A stretch of DNA of 64,000 nucleotides. Origin: JBDUDK01 sp040002995 (GTDB taxonomy: Bacteria; Actinomycetota; Acidimicrobiia; Acidimicrobiales; Ilumatobacteraceae). The stretch spans positions 1 to 64,000 of the forward strand of contig JBDUDK010000033.1 of assembly GCA_040002995.1 (NCBI GenBank). Direction: 5' to 3'. Shown here one piece after another: positions 25,544-33,288 of the stretch. Made by a program: the position numbers and the translations under genes. The notes beneath the pieces are model-generated. The model did not search any database. It was not told the DNA's origin and saw nothing but the letters and a program-made list of their open reading frames with translations. Every line of letters starts with the position of its first letter. Position 1 is the stretch's first letter.

Positions 25544-26911
25544 ATGTTCGAGGCACTCTCCGACCGGTTCGAGGGCATCTTCAAGCGCCTTCGCGGTAAG
25601 GGGCGCCTGAGCGAGGCCGACGTCGACGAGGTGCTGCGCGAGATCCGCGTGGCTCTTCTCGAAGCCGACGTGAACTTCACGGTCGTCCGCGACGTGATCG
25701 CTCGCATCAAAGAGGCTTGTATCGGCGCCGACTTGGCGAAGAGCCTCAGCCCGAGCCAGCAGGTGGTCAAGATCGTAAACGCTGAGCTCGTCACGGCCCT
25801 CGGGGGCGAGTCGCTCAAGATCAGCTACGCGTCCAAGCCGCCCACCGTTGTGCTGATGGCCGGCCTCCAGGGCTCCGGCAAGACCACCGCCGCGGCCAAG
25901 CTCGCCCGTTGGTTCAAGGCGCAGGGTCGTAACCCGCTTCTCGTCGGCGCCGACCTCCAACGGCCGGCCGCGGTCGAGCAGCTGCGCACGCTCGGACGAC
26001 AGGTCGACGTGCCAGTGTTCTCCGAATCCGACGATGTGCTTCGCCAAGGCGGCGCCGACCCCGTGAAGACAGCGGGTGCGGGCGTCGTCGAGGCGCGTCG
26101 CCTAGGACGCGACGTCCTCATCGTCGACACGGCCGGCCGGTTGGCGATCGACAGCGAGCTGATGGAGCAGGTGCGCCAAATCAGCGCGGCCGTCGTCCCC
26201 GACTACACCTTCCTCGTCGTCGACGCGATGACCGGACAGGACGCCGTCAACGTCGCCAAGGCCTTCCATGAAACGCTCGAACTCGACGGCGTGATCCTCA
26301 CGAAGCTCGATGGCGACGCCCGCGGTGGCGCGGCACTGAGCGTCAAGGAGATTGTCGGGCGGCCGATCGCGTTCGCGAGCACCGGCGAGAAGCTGGACGC
26401 GTTCGAGCAGTTCCATCCCGACCGCATGGCGTCGCGCATCTTGGGCATGGGCGACGTCCTGAGCCTCATCGAAAAGGCCGAGCAGGTCTACGAGAAGGAC
26501 CAGGCCGAGGCGGCCGCGGCAAAGATGTTCGAAGGGGAGTTCACCTTCGATGACTTCCTCGAGCAGATGCAGCAGCTCAAGAAGATGGGGTCGCTCTCGA
26601 GCCTCATCGGTATGATGCCCGGCGTCCCCAAGGAGCTGAAGAGCGCCAAGGTCGACGACAACGAACTCAAGCGGGTCGAGGCGATCATTCATTCGATGAC
26701 CAGGGAGGAGCGCCGCCGGCCCGAACTGATCAACGGCTCACGCCGGCTGCGGATTGCCACCGGAAGCGGCACGAGCACCGGAGACGTCAACCGTCTCGTC
26801 AAGCAGTTCCAGGACGTCCAGAAGATGATGAAGCGGATGGGCGGTCTCGGCACCAAGAAGGGCAAGCGGCGCGGGCCGGCCATGCCGCCCGGGTTCCCCG
26901 GTCTCAATTGA
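25544..26911 (+). CDS. ffh: Signal recognition particle protein Ffh
   Basis: The 455-aa GTPase has the N domain (FEALSDRFEGIFKRLRG), then the G domain with GLQGSGKTTAAAKLA, DLQRPAAVEQL, DTAGRLA and TKLDGDARGG. A Met-rich M domain (DFLEQMQQLKKMGSLSSLIGMMPG) binds 4.5S RNA and signal sequences. The basic tail GTKKGKRRG is typical of actinobacteria. It leads the rpsP-khpA-rimM genes, 28 nt downstream. Confidence 0.98.
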   Translation: MFEALSDRFEGIFKRLRGKGRLSEADVDEVLREIRVALLEADVNFTVVRDVIARIKEACIGADLAKSLSPSQQVVKIVNAELVTALGGESLKISYASKPPTVVLMAGLQGSGKTTAAAKLARWFKAQGRNPLLVGADLQRPAAVEQLRTLGRQVDVPVFSESDDVLRQGGADPVKTAGAGVVEARRLGRDVLIVDTAGRLAIDSELMEQVRQISAAVVPDYTFLVVDAMTGQDAVNVAKAFHETLELDGVILTKLDGDARGGAALSVKEIVGRPIAFASTGEKLDAFEQFHPDRMASRILGMGDVLSLIEKAEQVYEKDQAEAAAAKMFEGEFTFDDFLEQMQQLKKMGSLSSLIGMMPGVPKELKSAKVDDNELKRVEAIIHSMTREERRRPELINGSRRLRIATGSGTSTGDVNRLVKQFQDVQKMMKRMGGLGTKKGKRRGPAMPPGFPGLN

Positions 26912-26939
26912 GGCCGAGGTCAGCAGAAAGAGGACGATC

Positions 26940-27203
26940 GTGGCAGTGAAGCTCCGCCTCATGCGGATGGGCAAGACCAAACAACCGACGTACCGCGTCG
27001 TGGCTGCGGACGCGCGCTCGCCGCGCGACGGCCGGTTCATCGAGATCGTCGGTACGTATGAACCGCGCCAGGACCCGTCGAAGATCCTCATCGACAACGA
27101 CAAGGCCGTCGCGTGGTTGCGCAAAGGCGCTCAGCCCACCGATCGGGTGCAGAAGCTGCTCGTGATCTCCGGCGCGTGGGACTCCTTCAAGGGTGGCAAG
27201 TGA
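26940..27203 (+). CDS. rpsP: 30S ribosomal protein S16
   Basis: The 87-aa protein begins VAVKLRLMRMGKTKQPTYRVVAADARSPRDGRFIE, the full bS16 signature. The start is a GTG preceded by AGAAAGAGGA. Its stop overlaps the khpA start (GTGA). The order ffh-rpsP-khpA-rimM is canonical. Confidence 0.98.
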   Translation: MAVKLRLMRMGKTKQPTYRVVAADARSPRDGRFIEIVGTYEPRQDPSKILIDNDKAVAWLRKGAQPTDRVQKLLVISGAWDSFKGGK

Positions 27204-27472
27204 GCGAGCACGAGCAGGGCAACAGCGTTTCGGTGCCCACCGCCACCAGCGTCCTCACCTACCTCGTGCGCTCGCTCGTCGACGAACCCGACGCGGTGCG
27301 TGTCGACGAAGTTGAGGGCCGTCGCGGCATCAAGCTCGAGGTGCGCGTGGCACCGGGCGATCTCGGCCGCGTCATCGGGCGGCGAGGCCGCACGGCGCAA
27401 TCGATTCGCACCGTCGTTCGAGCCGCCGCGGCGCGCGACGAGCGCGAGGTCGACGTCGACTTCGTCGACTAG
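27200..27472 (+). CDS. khpA: KH-domain RNA-binding protein KhpA
   Basis: The 90-aa product starts at a GTG overlapping the rpsP stop, preferred over an upstream in-frame start inside rpsP. The single KH domain carries the GxxG loop in GRVIGRRGRTAQSIR. KhpA binds RNA, often with KhpB, and affects cell division and envelope growth in Gram-positive bacteria. It overlaps rimM by one base. Confidence 0.93.
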   Translation: MSEHEQGNSVSVPTATSVLTYLVRSLVDEPDAVRVDEVEGRRGIKLEVRVAPGDLGRVIGRRGRTAQSIRTVVRAAAARDEREVDVDFVD

Positions 27473-27927
27473 TGCTGCTCGAGGTCGGCCGCATCGGCCG
27501 CGCCCACGGTCTCAAAGGCGAGGTCATGGTCGACCTGATCACCGATCGACTCGATCGGGTTGCCGTTGGCACTGTCTTGTCGACCGATCGCGGTGACTTG
27601 GTTGTGGTCGGCAGCCGGCCTCACCAGAAACGTTTCATCGTGGCGTTCGAAGGCGTGAGCGATCGGACCGCGGCTGAGGGGTTGGCCGGCACCGCGTTGC
27701 GCGCCGAGTCGGTCGACGATCCCGAAGCGCTCTGGGTGCACGAGTTGGTTGGGACGCTTGTGGTCGAGGTGACCGGCGTTGAACGTGGCGTTGTCCGCTC
27801 TGTTCAAGCGAACCCCGCGCACGACCTACTCGTCTTGGAATCGGGCGCGCTCGTGCCGATCGTCTTCGTCGTCTCGTGCATCGACGGCGTGACACTGATC
27901 GATCCGCCGCGCGGCCTCTTCGATTAG
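27472..27927 (+). CDS. rimM: Ribosome maturation factor RimM
   Basis: The 151-aa protein begins LLEVGRIGRAHGLKGEVMVDL, the RimM signature, with the PRC-barrel half following WVHELVGTLVVEV. It assists 30S head maturation around S19. In most bacteria trmD follows directly. Here an antisense HNH endonuclease gene intervenes, overlapping the rimM end by 4 nt. Confidence 0.95.
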   Translation: MLLEVGRIGRAHGLKGEVMVDLITDRLDRVAVGTVLSTDRGDLVVVGSRPHQKRFIVAFEGVSDRTAAEGLAGTALRAESVDDPEALWVHELVGTLVVEVTGVERGVVRSVQANPAHDLLVLESGALVPIVFVVSCIDGVTLIDPPRGLFD

Positions 27928-29060
27928 GGCGGCGCGCGGCTCGGGACAGTTTGGGGTGGGTGGAGCTTCAGGTTCTTGGCGCTGCCTTCGATTCGCCAGT
28001 GTTGATGATGGACCAACTGATGGTGGGTGAGGCAGAGCAGGACGAGGTTGTCGAGATCGGTGCGTCCGCCGTCGGGCCATTGCACGATGTGATGGGCTTG
28101 ACACCAGCCTGGAGGTCGATCACAGCCGGGGAACCGGCACCCGGCGTCGCGGACGACTAACGCCTTGTACTGGGCGTCGCTGGCGACGCGTCTCGATCGG
28201 CCGAAATCCAAGATTTCGTTGCGGCCGTTCATCAGGACGGAGGCGATGTTGGCGTCGCATGCCAACCGGCGGGCGGCTTCGATGGTGATCGTTTCGCCGG
28301 TGTCGAGCAGGGCCCGTCCACCCTTATGGCCATTCAGTTGTTCGACATCGATCGTGACGAGGATGTGGGGGCGTTCGCGACCTCCGGTCACGGTGCCCGC
28401 GTTGTATGCGTTGGCGAGTTCGATGAGGGCGTCGGCGCGGCGTTGCTCGGGGGTGCGGCCGGTCTCGTCGAGGCGGTGAATGCGCACGAGATCGTCGATG
28501 GCGTGCCGCATCACCCGCCCCGTCTCCGCTTCGAACAAGCCGTCTATGCGGACCATCCCATCCATCGTTGCGAAGAACTTCAATGACCGCCTGCGGTGAC
28601 AGCTCCGCGCGTGGGTCTCATCCGCGGCACGATCGACCACCGCTCGCCACTGGTCGACAGCGGCCCGCAACTTGGGTGGGGTCAACACCGACGCGGCGTC
28701 CACCAACGGACTCGACTCGAAGGCGGGATGCGCGGCGACAGCGCTGAGCACCGCAACGTTCTCTAGCGCGACTTCACCGGCACGAACCGCGTCGGCCAGC
28801 ACCGGCGACACGACCAGGGCCGCGCCGACGGCGGCGTGCTGTTTGGCGAGCTGCACCGTCGAACCCGTCGCCTGCGCCAACCACGCCACATCGACGCCCG
28901 CGGCAGACCGGGCGTATTGGGCTTCGACGGTGTCGAGGATCCGGCGTAGTTCGGCCACGAACATGCGCCAGCAGGAAGGGTCGAACGCGGTGGGGTCGAG
29001 CTCGGCCATGGCGTGGGCCAGCTCGCTCGCCTTTTCTCGCACCTTCCCGGGATCGAACAT
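27924..29060 (-). CDS. DUF222/HNH endonuclease (13E12 repeat family)
   Basis: The 378-aa protein has an N-terminal helical DUF222 domain and a C-terminal HNH nuclease. The motif reads VVRDAGCRFPGCDRPPGWCQAHHI, then DLDNLVLLCLTHHQLVHH, giving the paired zinc cysteines and the catalytic histidines. This family is multicopy in actinobacteria (for example the REP13E12 proteins of Mycobacterium tuberculosis) and behaves as a mobile or selfish gene. It lies antisense between rimM and trmD, breaking a normally continuous operon. No inverted repeats or target duplication are seen. Confidence 0.93.
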   Translation of the reverse strand: MFDPGKVREKASELAHAMAELDPTAFDPSCWRMFVAELRRILDTVEAQYARSAAGVDVAWLAQATGSTVQLAKQHAAVGAALVVSPVLADAVRAGEVALENVAVLSAVAAHPAFESSPLVDAASVLTPPKLRAAVDQWRAVVDRAADETHARSCHRRRSLKFFATMDGMVRIDGLFEAETGRVMRHAIDDLVRIHRLDETGRTPEQRRADALIELANAYNAGTVTGGRERPHILVTIDVEQLNGHKGGRALLDTGETITIEAARRLACDANIASVLMNGRNEILDFGRSRRVASDAQYKALVVRDAGCRFPGCDRPPGWCQAHHIVQWPDGGRTDLDNLVLLCLTHHQLVHHQHWRIEGSAKNLKLHPPQTVPSRAPP

Positions 29061-29067
29061 ATGTTCG

Positions 29068-29073
29068 ACTGTA
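29068..29073 (-). promoter_or_regulatory. -10 box of the HNH gene (leaderless)
   Basis: Minus-strand TACAGT ends 7 nt before the ATG at 29060. Confidence 0.5.
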
Positions 29074-29417
29074 GCCCGCTAACGCGCCCGATGCACGCAT
29101 TTGGCGCGAAAGTCTGCGCCTTCGTGAGAGGGCCTATCGTCGAGGGAGTGCGCCGGACGTGATGTGACGACGCCCAGGTCCGAGGGCGGTGTGGAGTCAA
29201 GAGTGCGACGACACCGACGTTGAAGCACGACGATGAGGAGCAGCGAGCTCAGTAGAAGCATGACCATGCATCCACGTCGCCCGTGAGGAGACGGCGTCCA
29301 AGGACGGGCGATACCCGAGTGCACCTTCCCGAAGGGCGCCTCGTCCTTCATTCCGGAGCGGTATCGGCCCGTTCATCGATGTCGGAATGCACTGCGTCTC
29401 GCTCGAACAGCGCGCCG
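29074..29417. other. Intergenic region without a supported gene
   Basis: About 340 bases between the HNH gene and trmD. A minus-strand frame (29079-29351) contains one hydrophobic run but has no homology I recognise and no Shine-Dalgarno. The trmD promoter lies at its right edge. Confidence 0.6.
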
Positions 29418-29423
29418 TAGGCT
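29418..29423 (+). promoter_or_regulatory. -10 box of trmD (leaderless or near so)
   Basis: TAGGCT ends 9 nt before the GTG at 29433. A separate promoter is expected because the HNH gene splits trmD from rimM. Confidence 0.5.
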
Positions 29424-29432
29424 CACGCGCCG

Positions 29433-30206
29433 GTGCGCATTGACGTCTTCACCATCTTCCCCGACCTCGTCGACGGCTTCTTTTCCCACGGCCTTCTCGG
29501 CAAGGCACGGACGACCGGACTCCTCGATCTACGCGCCCACGACTTGCGTTCGCTCGCCACCGACCCGCACCGATCCGTCGACGACGCGCCGTTCGGCGGT
29601 AGCGCCGGGATGGTGCTCATGCCCGAGCCGGTGTTCGCGGCGGTCGAGGCGGTCGAGCCACCGAGACCGCTTTACCTTCTCGGACCGGCCGGTCGCCCGT
29701 TCGATCAGGCCATGGCGCGAACGTTGGCCGCCAGCGGTGCTTTCTCGCTGCTGTGCGGTCGGTACGAAGGCGTTGACGATCGCATCCGTACGCATCTTTG
29801 CGACGACGAATTGTCGATAGGTGACTACGTGCTCGCGGGGGGCGAGGTCGCCGCGTGCGTGGTGATCGAGGCGGTGGGACGTCTGCTTCCCGGTGTGATG
29901 GGCAACGCGGAATCGGCGATCGACGAGAGCTTCAGCGAGGGGTGGCTGGAGAATCCGCAGTTCACCCGTCCGGCCGAGTTCCGCGGCCTGGCCGTGCCCG
30001 AGGTCTTGCGCTCCGGCGACCACGCGCGCATCGCGAGGTGGCGGAGGGCCCAGGCGTTGCGTCGCACGCTCGAACGTCGTCCCGATCTTGTCGCCGCGGC
30101 CGGCGGGCTCAGCGCCGCGGACCAGGCTCTGTTGGACGAATTCGGGCCGATCACCTATCGTTCCCCAGCCCCCGACGATGCCGCACAGGAGCTTCGCGCG
30201 CCATGA
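29433..30206 (+). CDS. trmD: tRNA (guanine(37)-N1)-methyltransferase TrmD
   Basis: The 257-aa SPOUT enzyme begins VRIDVFTIFPDLVDGFFSHGLLGKA. The SAM-binding trefoil knot contains LLCGRYEGVDDRI and ELSIGDYVLAGGE. The C-terminal tRNA-binding part includes WLENPQFTRPAEFRG. It makes m1G37, which prevents frameshifting. Its stop overlaps rplS (ATGA). Confidence 0.97.
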   Translation: MRIDVFTIFPDLVDGFFSHGLLGKARTTGLLDLRAHDLRSLATDPHRSVDDAPFGGSAGMVLMPEPVFAAVEAVEPPRPLYLLGPAGRPFDQAMARTLAASGAFSLLCGRYEGVDDRIRTHLCDDELSIGDYVLAGGEVAACVVIEAVGRLLPGVMGNAESAIDESFSEGWLENPQFTRPAEFRGLAVPEVLRSGDHARIARWRRAQALRRTLERRPDLVAAAGGLSAADQALLDEFGPITYRSPAPDDAAQELRAP

Positions 30207-30550
30207 AAAGCACTGATTTCATCGACAACGAGAGCCTCCGCGACGACGTCCCTGTGTTCGGGGCGGGCGACAATCTCAAGGTGCACGTCCGCGTCGTCGA
30301 GGGCAATCGCGAGCGGCTGCAGGTCTTCCAGGGCAACGTCATTAGGCGCAGCGGCTCCGGTATTCACGAGACGTTCACAGTGCGCAAAGTGAGTTTCGGC
30401 GTCGGCGTCGAGCGGACATTTCCCGTGCATTCGCCGATCATCGCGAAGCTCGAGCTCATCACGCGCGGCGATGTTCGGCGGGCCAAGCTCTATTACTTGC
30501 GTGACCGGGCCGGGAAGTCGGCGAAGATCCGTGAGAAGCGCGAGCGCTGA
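30203..30550 (+). CDS. rplS: 50S ribosomal protein L19
   Basis: The 115-aa protein shows the bL19 core: GDNLKVHVRVVEGNRERLQVFQGNVI, FTVRKVSFGVGVERTFPVHSP and RRAKLYYLRDRAGKSAKI. It lies at the 30S-50S interface. It is translationally coupled to trmD by an ATGA overlap. lepB and rnhB, which usually follow in actinobacteria, are absent. Confidence 0.97.
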   Translation: MKSTDFIDNESLRDDVPVFGAGDNLKVHVRVVEGNRERLQVFQGNVIRRSGSGIHETFTVRKVSFGVGVERTFPVHSPIIAKLELITRGDVRRAKLYYLRDRAGKSAKIREKRER

Positions 30551-30566
30551 GTAGGACGGCGCTGCC

Positions 30567-30860
30567 GTGAGCGCCGACGACCTCGAGAACTACGAGGCCG
30601 ATCGGGAACTTCTCCTCGCCCAGGAGTATCGCGATGTGAGCGGTTTGTTCCGCTACGCAGTGGAGACAGAGCGGCGGTTCTACCTCGCGAACGACGTGAA
30701 GGTCGAGGTGCTCGGCGACGGGACGCGACCGATGGTCGAGGTCGTGCTCAACGACGCGTGGGTCTGGGACATGTACCGCCAGAGCCGGTTCGTGCCGTCG
30801 GTTCGTGTGATCACGTTCAAGGACGTCAACGTCGAGGAGTTGCCGCGCACTGATACATGA
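30567..30860 (+). CDS. DUF2469 family protein
   Basis: The 97-aa product (GTG start) matches the actinobacterial DUF2469 family: SADDLENYEADRELLLAQEYRDV, then FRYAVETERRFYLAN, and VRVITFKDVNVEELP. The family is highly conserved next to rnhB and yraN in actinobacteria, and its function is unknown. Here it follows rplS by 16 nt. Confidence 0.92.
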   Translation: MSADDLENYEADRELLLAQEYRDVSGLFRYAVETERRFYLANDVKVEVLGDGTRPMVEVVLNDAWVWDMYRQSRFVPSVRVITFKDVNVEELPRTDT

Positions 30861-30865
30861 CGGCG

Positions 30866-30871
30866 TAGCGT
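30866..30871 (+). promoter_or_regulatory. -10 box of yraN (leaderless)
   Basis: TAGCGT ends 7 nt before the ATG at 30879. This suggests a separate promoter for yraN. Confidence 0.5.
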
Positions 30872-30878
30872 CTCGGCG

Positions 30879-31226
30879 ATGGCGAACCTCGGGCGGCGGG
30901 CCCATGGTCGCTTCGGCGAAGACCGAGCGGCGGCATGGTATGAGGCAAACGGCTACGCGGTGTTGGCGCGTAACTGGCGTACTCGCGAAGGAGAGCTCGA
31001 CCTCGTCGCCCGCAAGGACGGTGTCGTGGTGTTCTGCGAGGTCAAGGCCAGGGCTTCGAACGCGTTCGGCGCGCCGGTCGAGGCGGTGACTCGCGCGAAG
31101 CAACGCCAGGTGCGCCACATGGCCGTGGCCTTCCTGGCCGGTCAAGACCTGCGGGCCGACGAGCTGCGATTCGATGTCGTGAGCGTCCTGGCCGGCAAGG
31201 TGGAGGTCATCGAGGGCGCGTTTTGA
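30879..31226 (+). CDS. yraN: YraN/UPF0102 family nuclease-fold protein
   Basis: The 115-aa protein has the restriction-endonuclease-like core of UPF0102: GRFGEDRAAAWYEANGYAVLARNWRTREGELDLVARKDG and VVFCEVKARAS, giving the E-x-D...ExK pattern. A structure-specific nuclease role is predicted for the family but not established. The usual next genes (comM/dprA) are absent here. Confidence 0.93.
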   Translation: MANLGRRAHGRFGEDRAAAWYEANGYAVLARNWRTREGELDLVARKDGVVVFCEVKARASNAFGAPVEAVTRAKQRQVRHMAVAFLAGQDLRADELRFDVVSVLAGKVEVIEGAF

Positions 31227-31262
31227 TCGACGCGCGCGACTCCTGTCGTCAAGACTGCACCG

Positions 31263-32108
31263 ATGAGCGATGCCGCGATTCAGGTGCGCGGGCTGCACAA
31301 GGCCTACGGCTCGTTCGCGGCGGTCGACGGCGTTGACCTCGAGGTGGTTACGTCGGAGATCTTCGCGTTGCTCGGCCCGAACGGCGCCGGCAAGACCACG
31401 ATCACCGAGATACTCGAGGGCTACCGCGTTCGTGACGGCGGAGAGGTCTCCGTGCTCGGCGTCGATCCGGCGCGCGGCGATCGGTGGTGGCGAGCGCGCA
31501 TTGGCATCGTCCTCCAGAGCGGCAGCGTGAACGACGAGCTCAGCGTGTCTGAGCTGGTGCACCATTTCGCGTCGTACTACCCGACGCCGCGCGATCCGGA
31601 GGAGGTCATCGACGCGGTCGGTCTCAGCGAGAAGCGCTCCTCCCGTGTCGGGAAGCTGTCGGGTGGTCAGCAGCGCCGGCTCGACGTCGCGCTCGGAGTC
31701 ATCGGGCGGCCGGAGTTGTTGTTCCTCGATGAGCCCACCACGGGATTCGACCCCGAGGCGCGGCGCCAGTTCTGGGGACTGATCGGGCGGCTGCGGGGCG
31801 AAGGCACCACTATCTTGCTCACGACGCATTACCTGGAGGAGGCGGAGGCGCTAGCCGACCGGGTGGGTGTGCTCTCGCGGGGGCGGCTGCTCGCCGTGGC
31901 CCCTCCGGCCACGCTTGGTGGACGCGCCGAGGCTTCGGCGACGGTTCGCTGGCTCGATCAGGACGGCCCGCACGAGATCACCACGATGGAGCCGACGCGA
32001 GCGGTCACCGAGCTCGCGGCGCGGTTCGATGGCGAGATTCCGGAACTCGTCGTCGCCCGTCCGACACTCGAGGACGTGTACCTGCGGATGATCGGAGCTG
32101 AGGCGTGA
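31263..32108 (+). CDS. ABC-2 type exporter, ATP-binding protein
   Basis: The 281-aa ATPase has Walker A LGPNGAGKTT, signature LSGGQQRRLDVALGV, Walker B LFLDEPTTGFD and H-loop LLTTHYLEEAEAL. The C-terminal extension resembles the DrrA/CcmA-like group that exports drugs or lipids. It overlaps the permease gene by GTGA, so they form one two-component transporter. The substrate is unknown. Confidence 0.93.
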   Translation: MSDAAIQVRGLHKAYGSFAAVDGVDLEVVTSEIFALLGPNGAGKTTITEILEGYRVRDGGEVSVLGVDPARGDRWWRARIGIVLQSGSVNDELSVSELVHHFASYYPTPRDPEEVIDAVGLSEKRSSRVGKLSGGQQRRLDVALGVIGRPELLFLDEPTTGFDPEARRQFWGLIGRLRGEGTTILLTTHYLEEAEALADRVGVLSRGRLLAVAPPATLGGRAEASATVRWLDQDGPHEITTMEPTRAVTELAARFDGEIPELVVARPTLEDVYLRMIGAEA

Positions 32109-32929
32109 CGGCCACGCGTGAGACCGCCACTGCACCGCTGCCCTCGCTCGCGCGCGCGAGCCGTCATCGCGCCGTCCTCGAGCTCAAGGCTGAGGTGCGC
32201 AATCCGATGTCGCTGGCCTTCACATTGTTGTTCCCGGTGATGATGCTGTTGCTCTTCGGCGCGGTATTCAGCGGCACCGTCAACAACTCGAGTGGGGTCA
32301 CGAACAGTCAACTTTTCGTGGCCGGCATCATCGGATCGTCGATCCTGTCGACCGGCCTGGTCGGCCTGGCCATCGGCATCGCGATCGAGCGGGAGAAGGG
32401 ACAGCTGAAACGGCTCGCGGGCACACCGATGCCGAAGGCGGCCTACTTCCTGGGCAAGATCGCGTCCGTGCTCGCGCTCGCGGCGGGCCAGATCGTGGTG
32501 CTGACCCTCATTGGCATCGTGTTGTTCGACGTCGACCTGCCGACCAGCGCGTCCAAATGGCTCACGTTTGCGTGGGTGTTCGTGCTCGGGATCACGGCGG
32601 CGACGGTGCTCGGCGTCGCCGTCGGGGGTCTGATGCCGAACGGCAAATCGGCCCCCGCGATTGTCAACCTGCCCTATGTGGCATTGCAGTTCATCTCCGG
32701 CGTGTTCGTGCCGTTCAACGAGCTGCCCGACTGGCTGCGGTCGGTGGCGGGCGTGTTCCCGTTGCGATGGCTGTGCCAGGGGATGCGGAGCGTGTTTCTG
32801 CCCGACTCATTTCAGCAGATCGAGCAGGGCCACAGTTGGCAGCACCCGACCATGGCGATCGTGCTGCTCGCGTGGGCTGTACTCGGCATGGTCCTCTGCG
32901 TCCGGACCTTCCGCTTCACCACGGACTGA
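32105..32929 (+). CDS. ABC-2 type exporter, permease
   Basis: The 274-aa protein has six predicted membrane helices after a cytoplasmic N-terminus. The ABC-2 signature region is FISGVFVPFNELPDWLRSVAGVFPLRWLCQGMRSVFLP. GTG start inside the ATPase stop. It is the membrane partner of the preceding ATPase, DrrB-like. Confidence 0.92.
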   Translation: MTATRETATAPLPSLARASRHRAVLELKAEVRNPMSLAFTLLFPVMMLLLFGAVFSGTVNNSSGVTNSQLFVAGIIGSSILSTGLVGLAIGIAIEREKGQLKRLAGTPMPKAAYFLGKIASVLALAAGQIVVLTLIGIVLFDVDLPTSASKWLTFAWVFVLGITAATVLGVAVGGLMPNGKSAPAIVNLPYVALQFISGVFVPFNELPDWLRSVAGVFPLRWLCQGMRSVFLPDSFQQIEQGHSWQHPTMAIVLLAWAVLGMVLCVRTFRFTTD

Positions 32930-32935
32930 GCCCTT

Positions 32936-32978
32936 CTGACGCGGTTTTTTGGTCTCTGGTGTCGGTTTCGCGCGTCAG
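32936..32978. terminator. Candidate hairpin between convergent genes
   Basis: CTGACGCG (32936-32943) is complementary to CGCGTCAG (32971-32978) across a 27-nt loop that contains a run of six T. It sits where the ABC permease and the zinc-binding gene converge, so it could act as a terminator. The loop is long, so confidence is low. Confidence 0.35.
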
Positions 32979-33157
32979 TTCTTGCGGTGGCGCATGCGCC
33001 AGCAGGGGTGGTGCCAGTGGCGGCGGTCGGCGGGGAGGTCAAGCGGCACGACCACCAGGTGGCCCTCGCCCACCCGGATCTCGCCGTTGCAACCCGGGCA
33101 GAGGTACGCCTTGATGGCCTCATAGGGCTGGACGCGGCGGACCTCCATCTCGCTCAT
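32975..33157 (-). CDS. Small zinc-binding protein
   Basis: The 60-aa protein has LCPGCNGEI and HHPCW, a CxxC...HxxC zinc site, plus basic residues. Similar short proteins occur widely in actinobacteria without a known role. The ATG at 33157 overlaps the stop of the upstream 44-aa gene (ATGA); this start is chosen over 33190 for that reason. Confidence 0.65.
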   Translation of the reverse strand: MSEMEVRRVQPYEAIKAYLCPGCNGEIRVGEGHLVVVPLDLPADRRHWHHPCWRMRHRKN

Positions 33158-33288
33158 CCCAAGACGGCCCACAGCACGAGGGCAAGGCACACCGCCAGGG
33201 CGGCGAACACCAAGACCACGTCGGTTCGGTCGGTGACGTGCTTGCGAAAAGGGTTGAAGCCCACGGCATCAGTATCGTCGCTGCCCAT
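33154..33288 (-). CDS. Putative 44-aa membrane protein
   Basis: The frame runs from the ATG at 33288 to a TGA that overlaps the next gene's ATG. It contains one C-terminal hydrophobic segment (VVLVFAALAVCLALVLWAVLG). The ATGA overlap with the zinc-binding gene supports translation. Its own ATG lies inside the same CCATGG as the divergent crotonase start. An internal GTG (VGFNPF...) is a possible alternative. Confidence 0.5.
   Translation of the reverse strand: MGSDDTDAVGFNPFRKHVTDRTDVVLVFAALAVCLALVLWAVLG
33273..33278 (+). promoter_or_regulatory. -10 box of the crotonase gene (leaderless)
   Basis: TATCGT ends 8 nt before the ATG at 33287. This supports that ATG over long upstream in-frame extensions. 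Confidence 0.55.

Noticed and set aside
29079..29351. 90-codon minus-strand frame with one hydrophobic run
   Set aside because: It has no Shine-Dalgarno, no -10 box and no recognisable relatives, and it is Arg-rich in the manner of non-coding GC-rich DNA.
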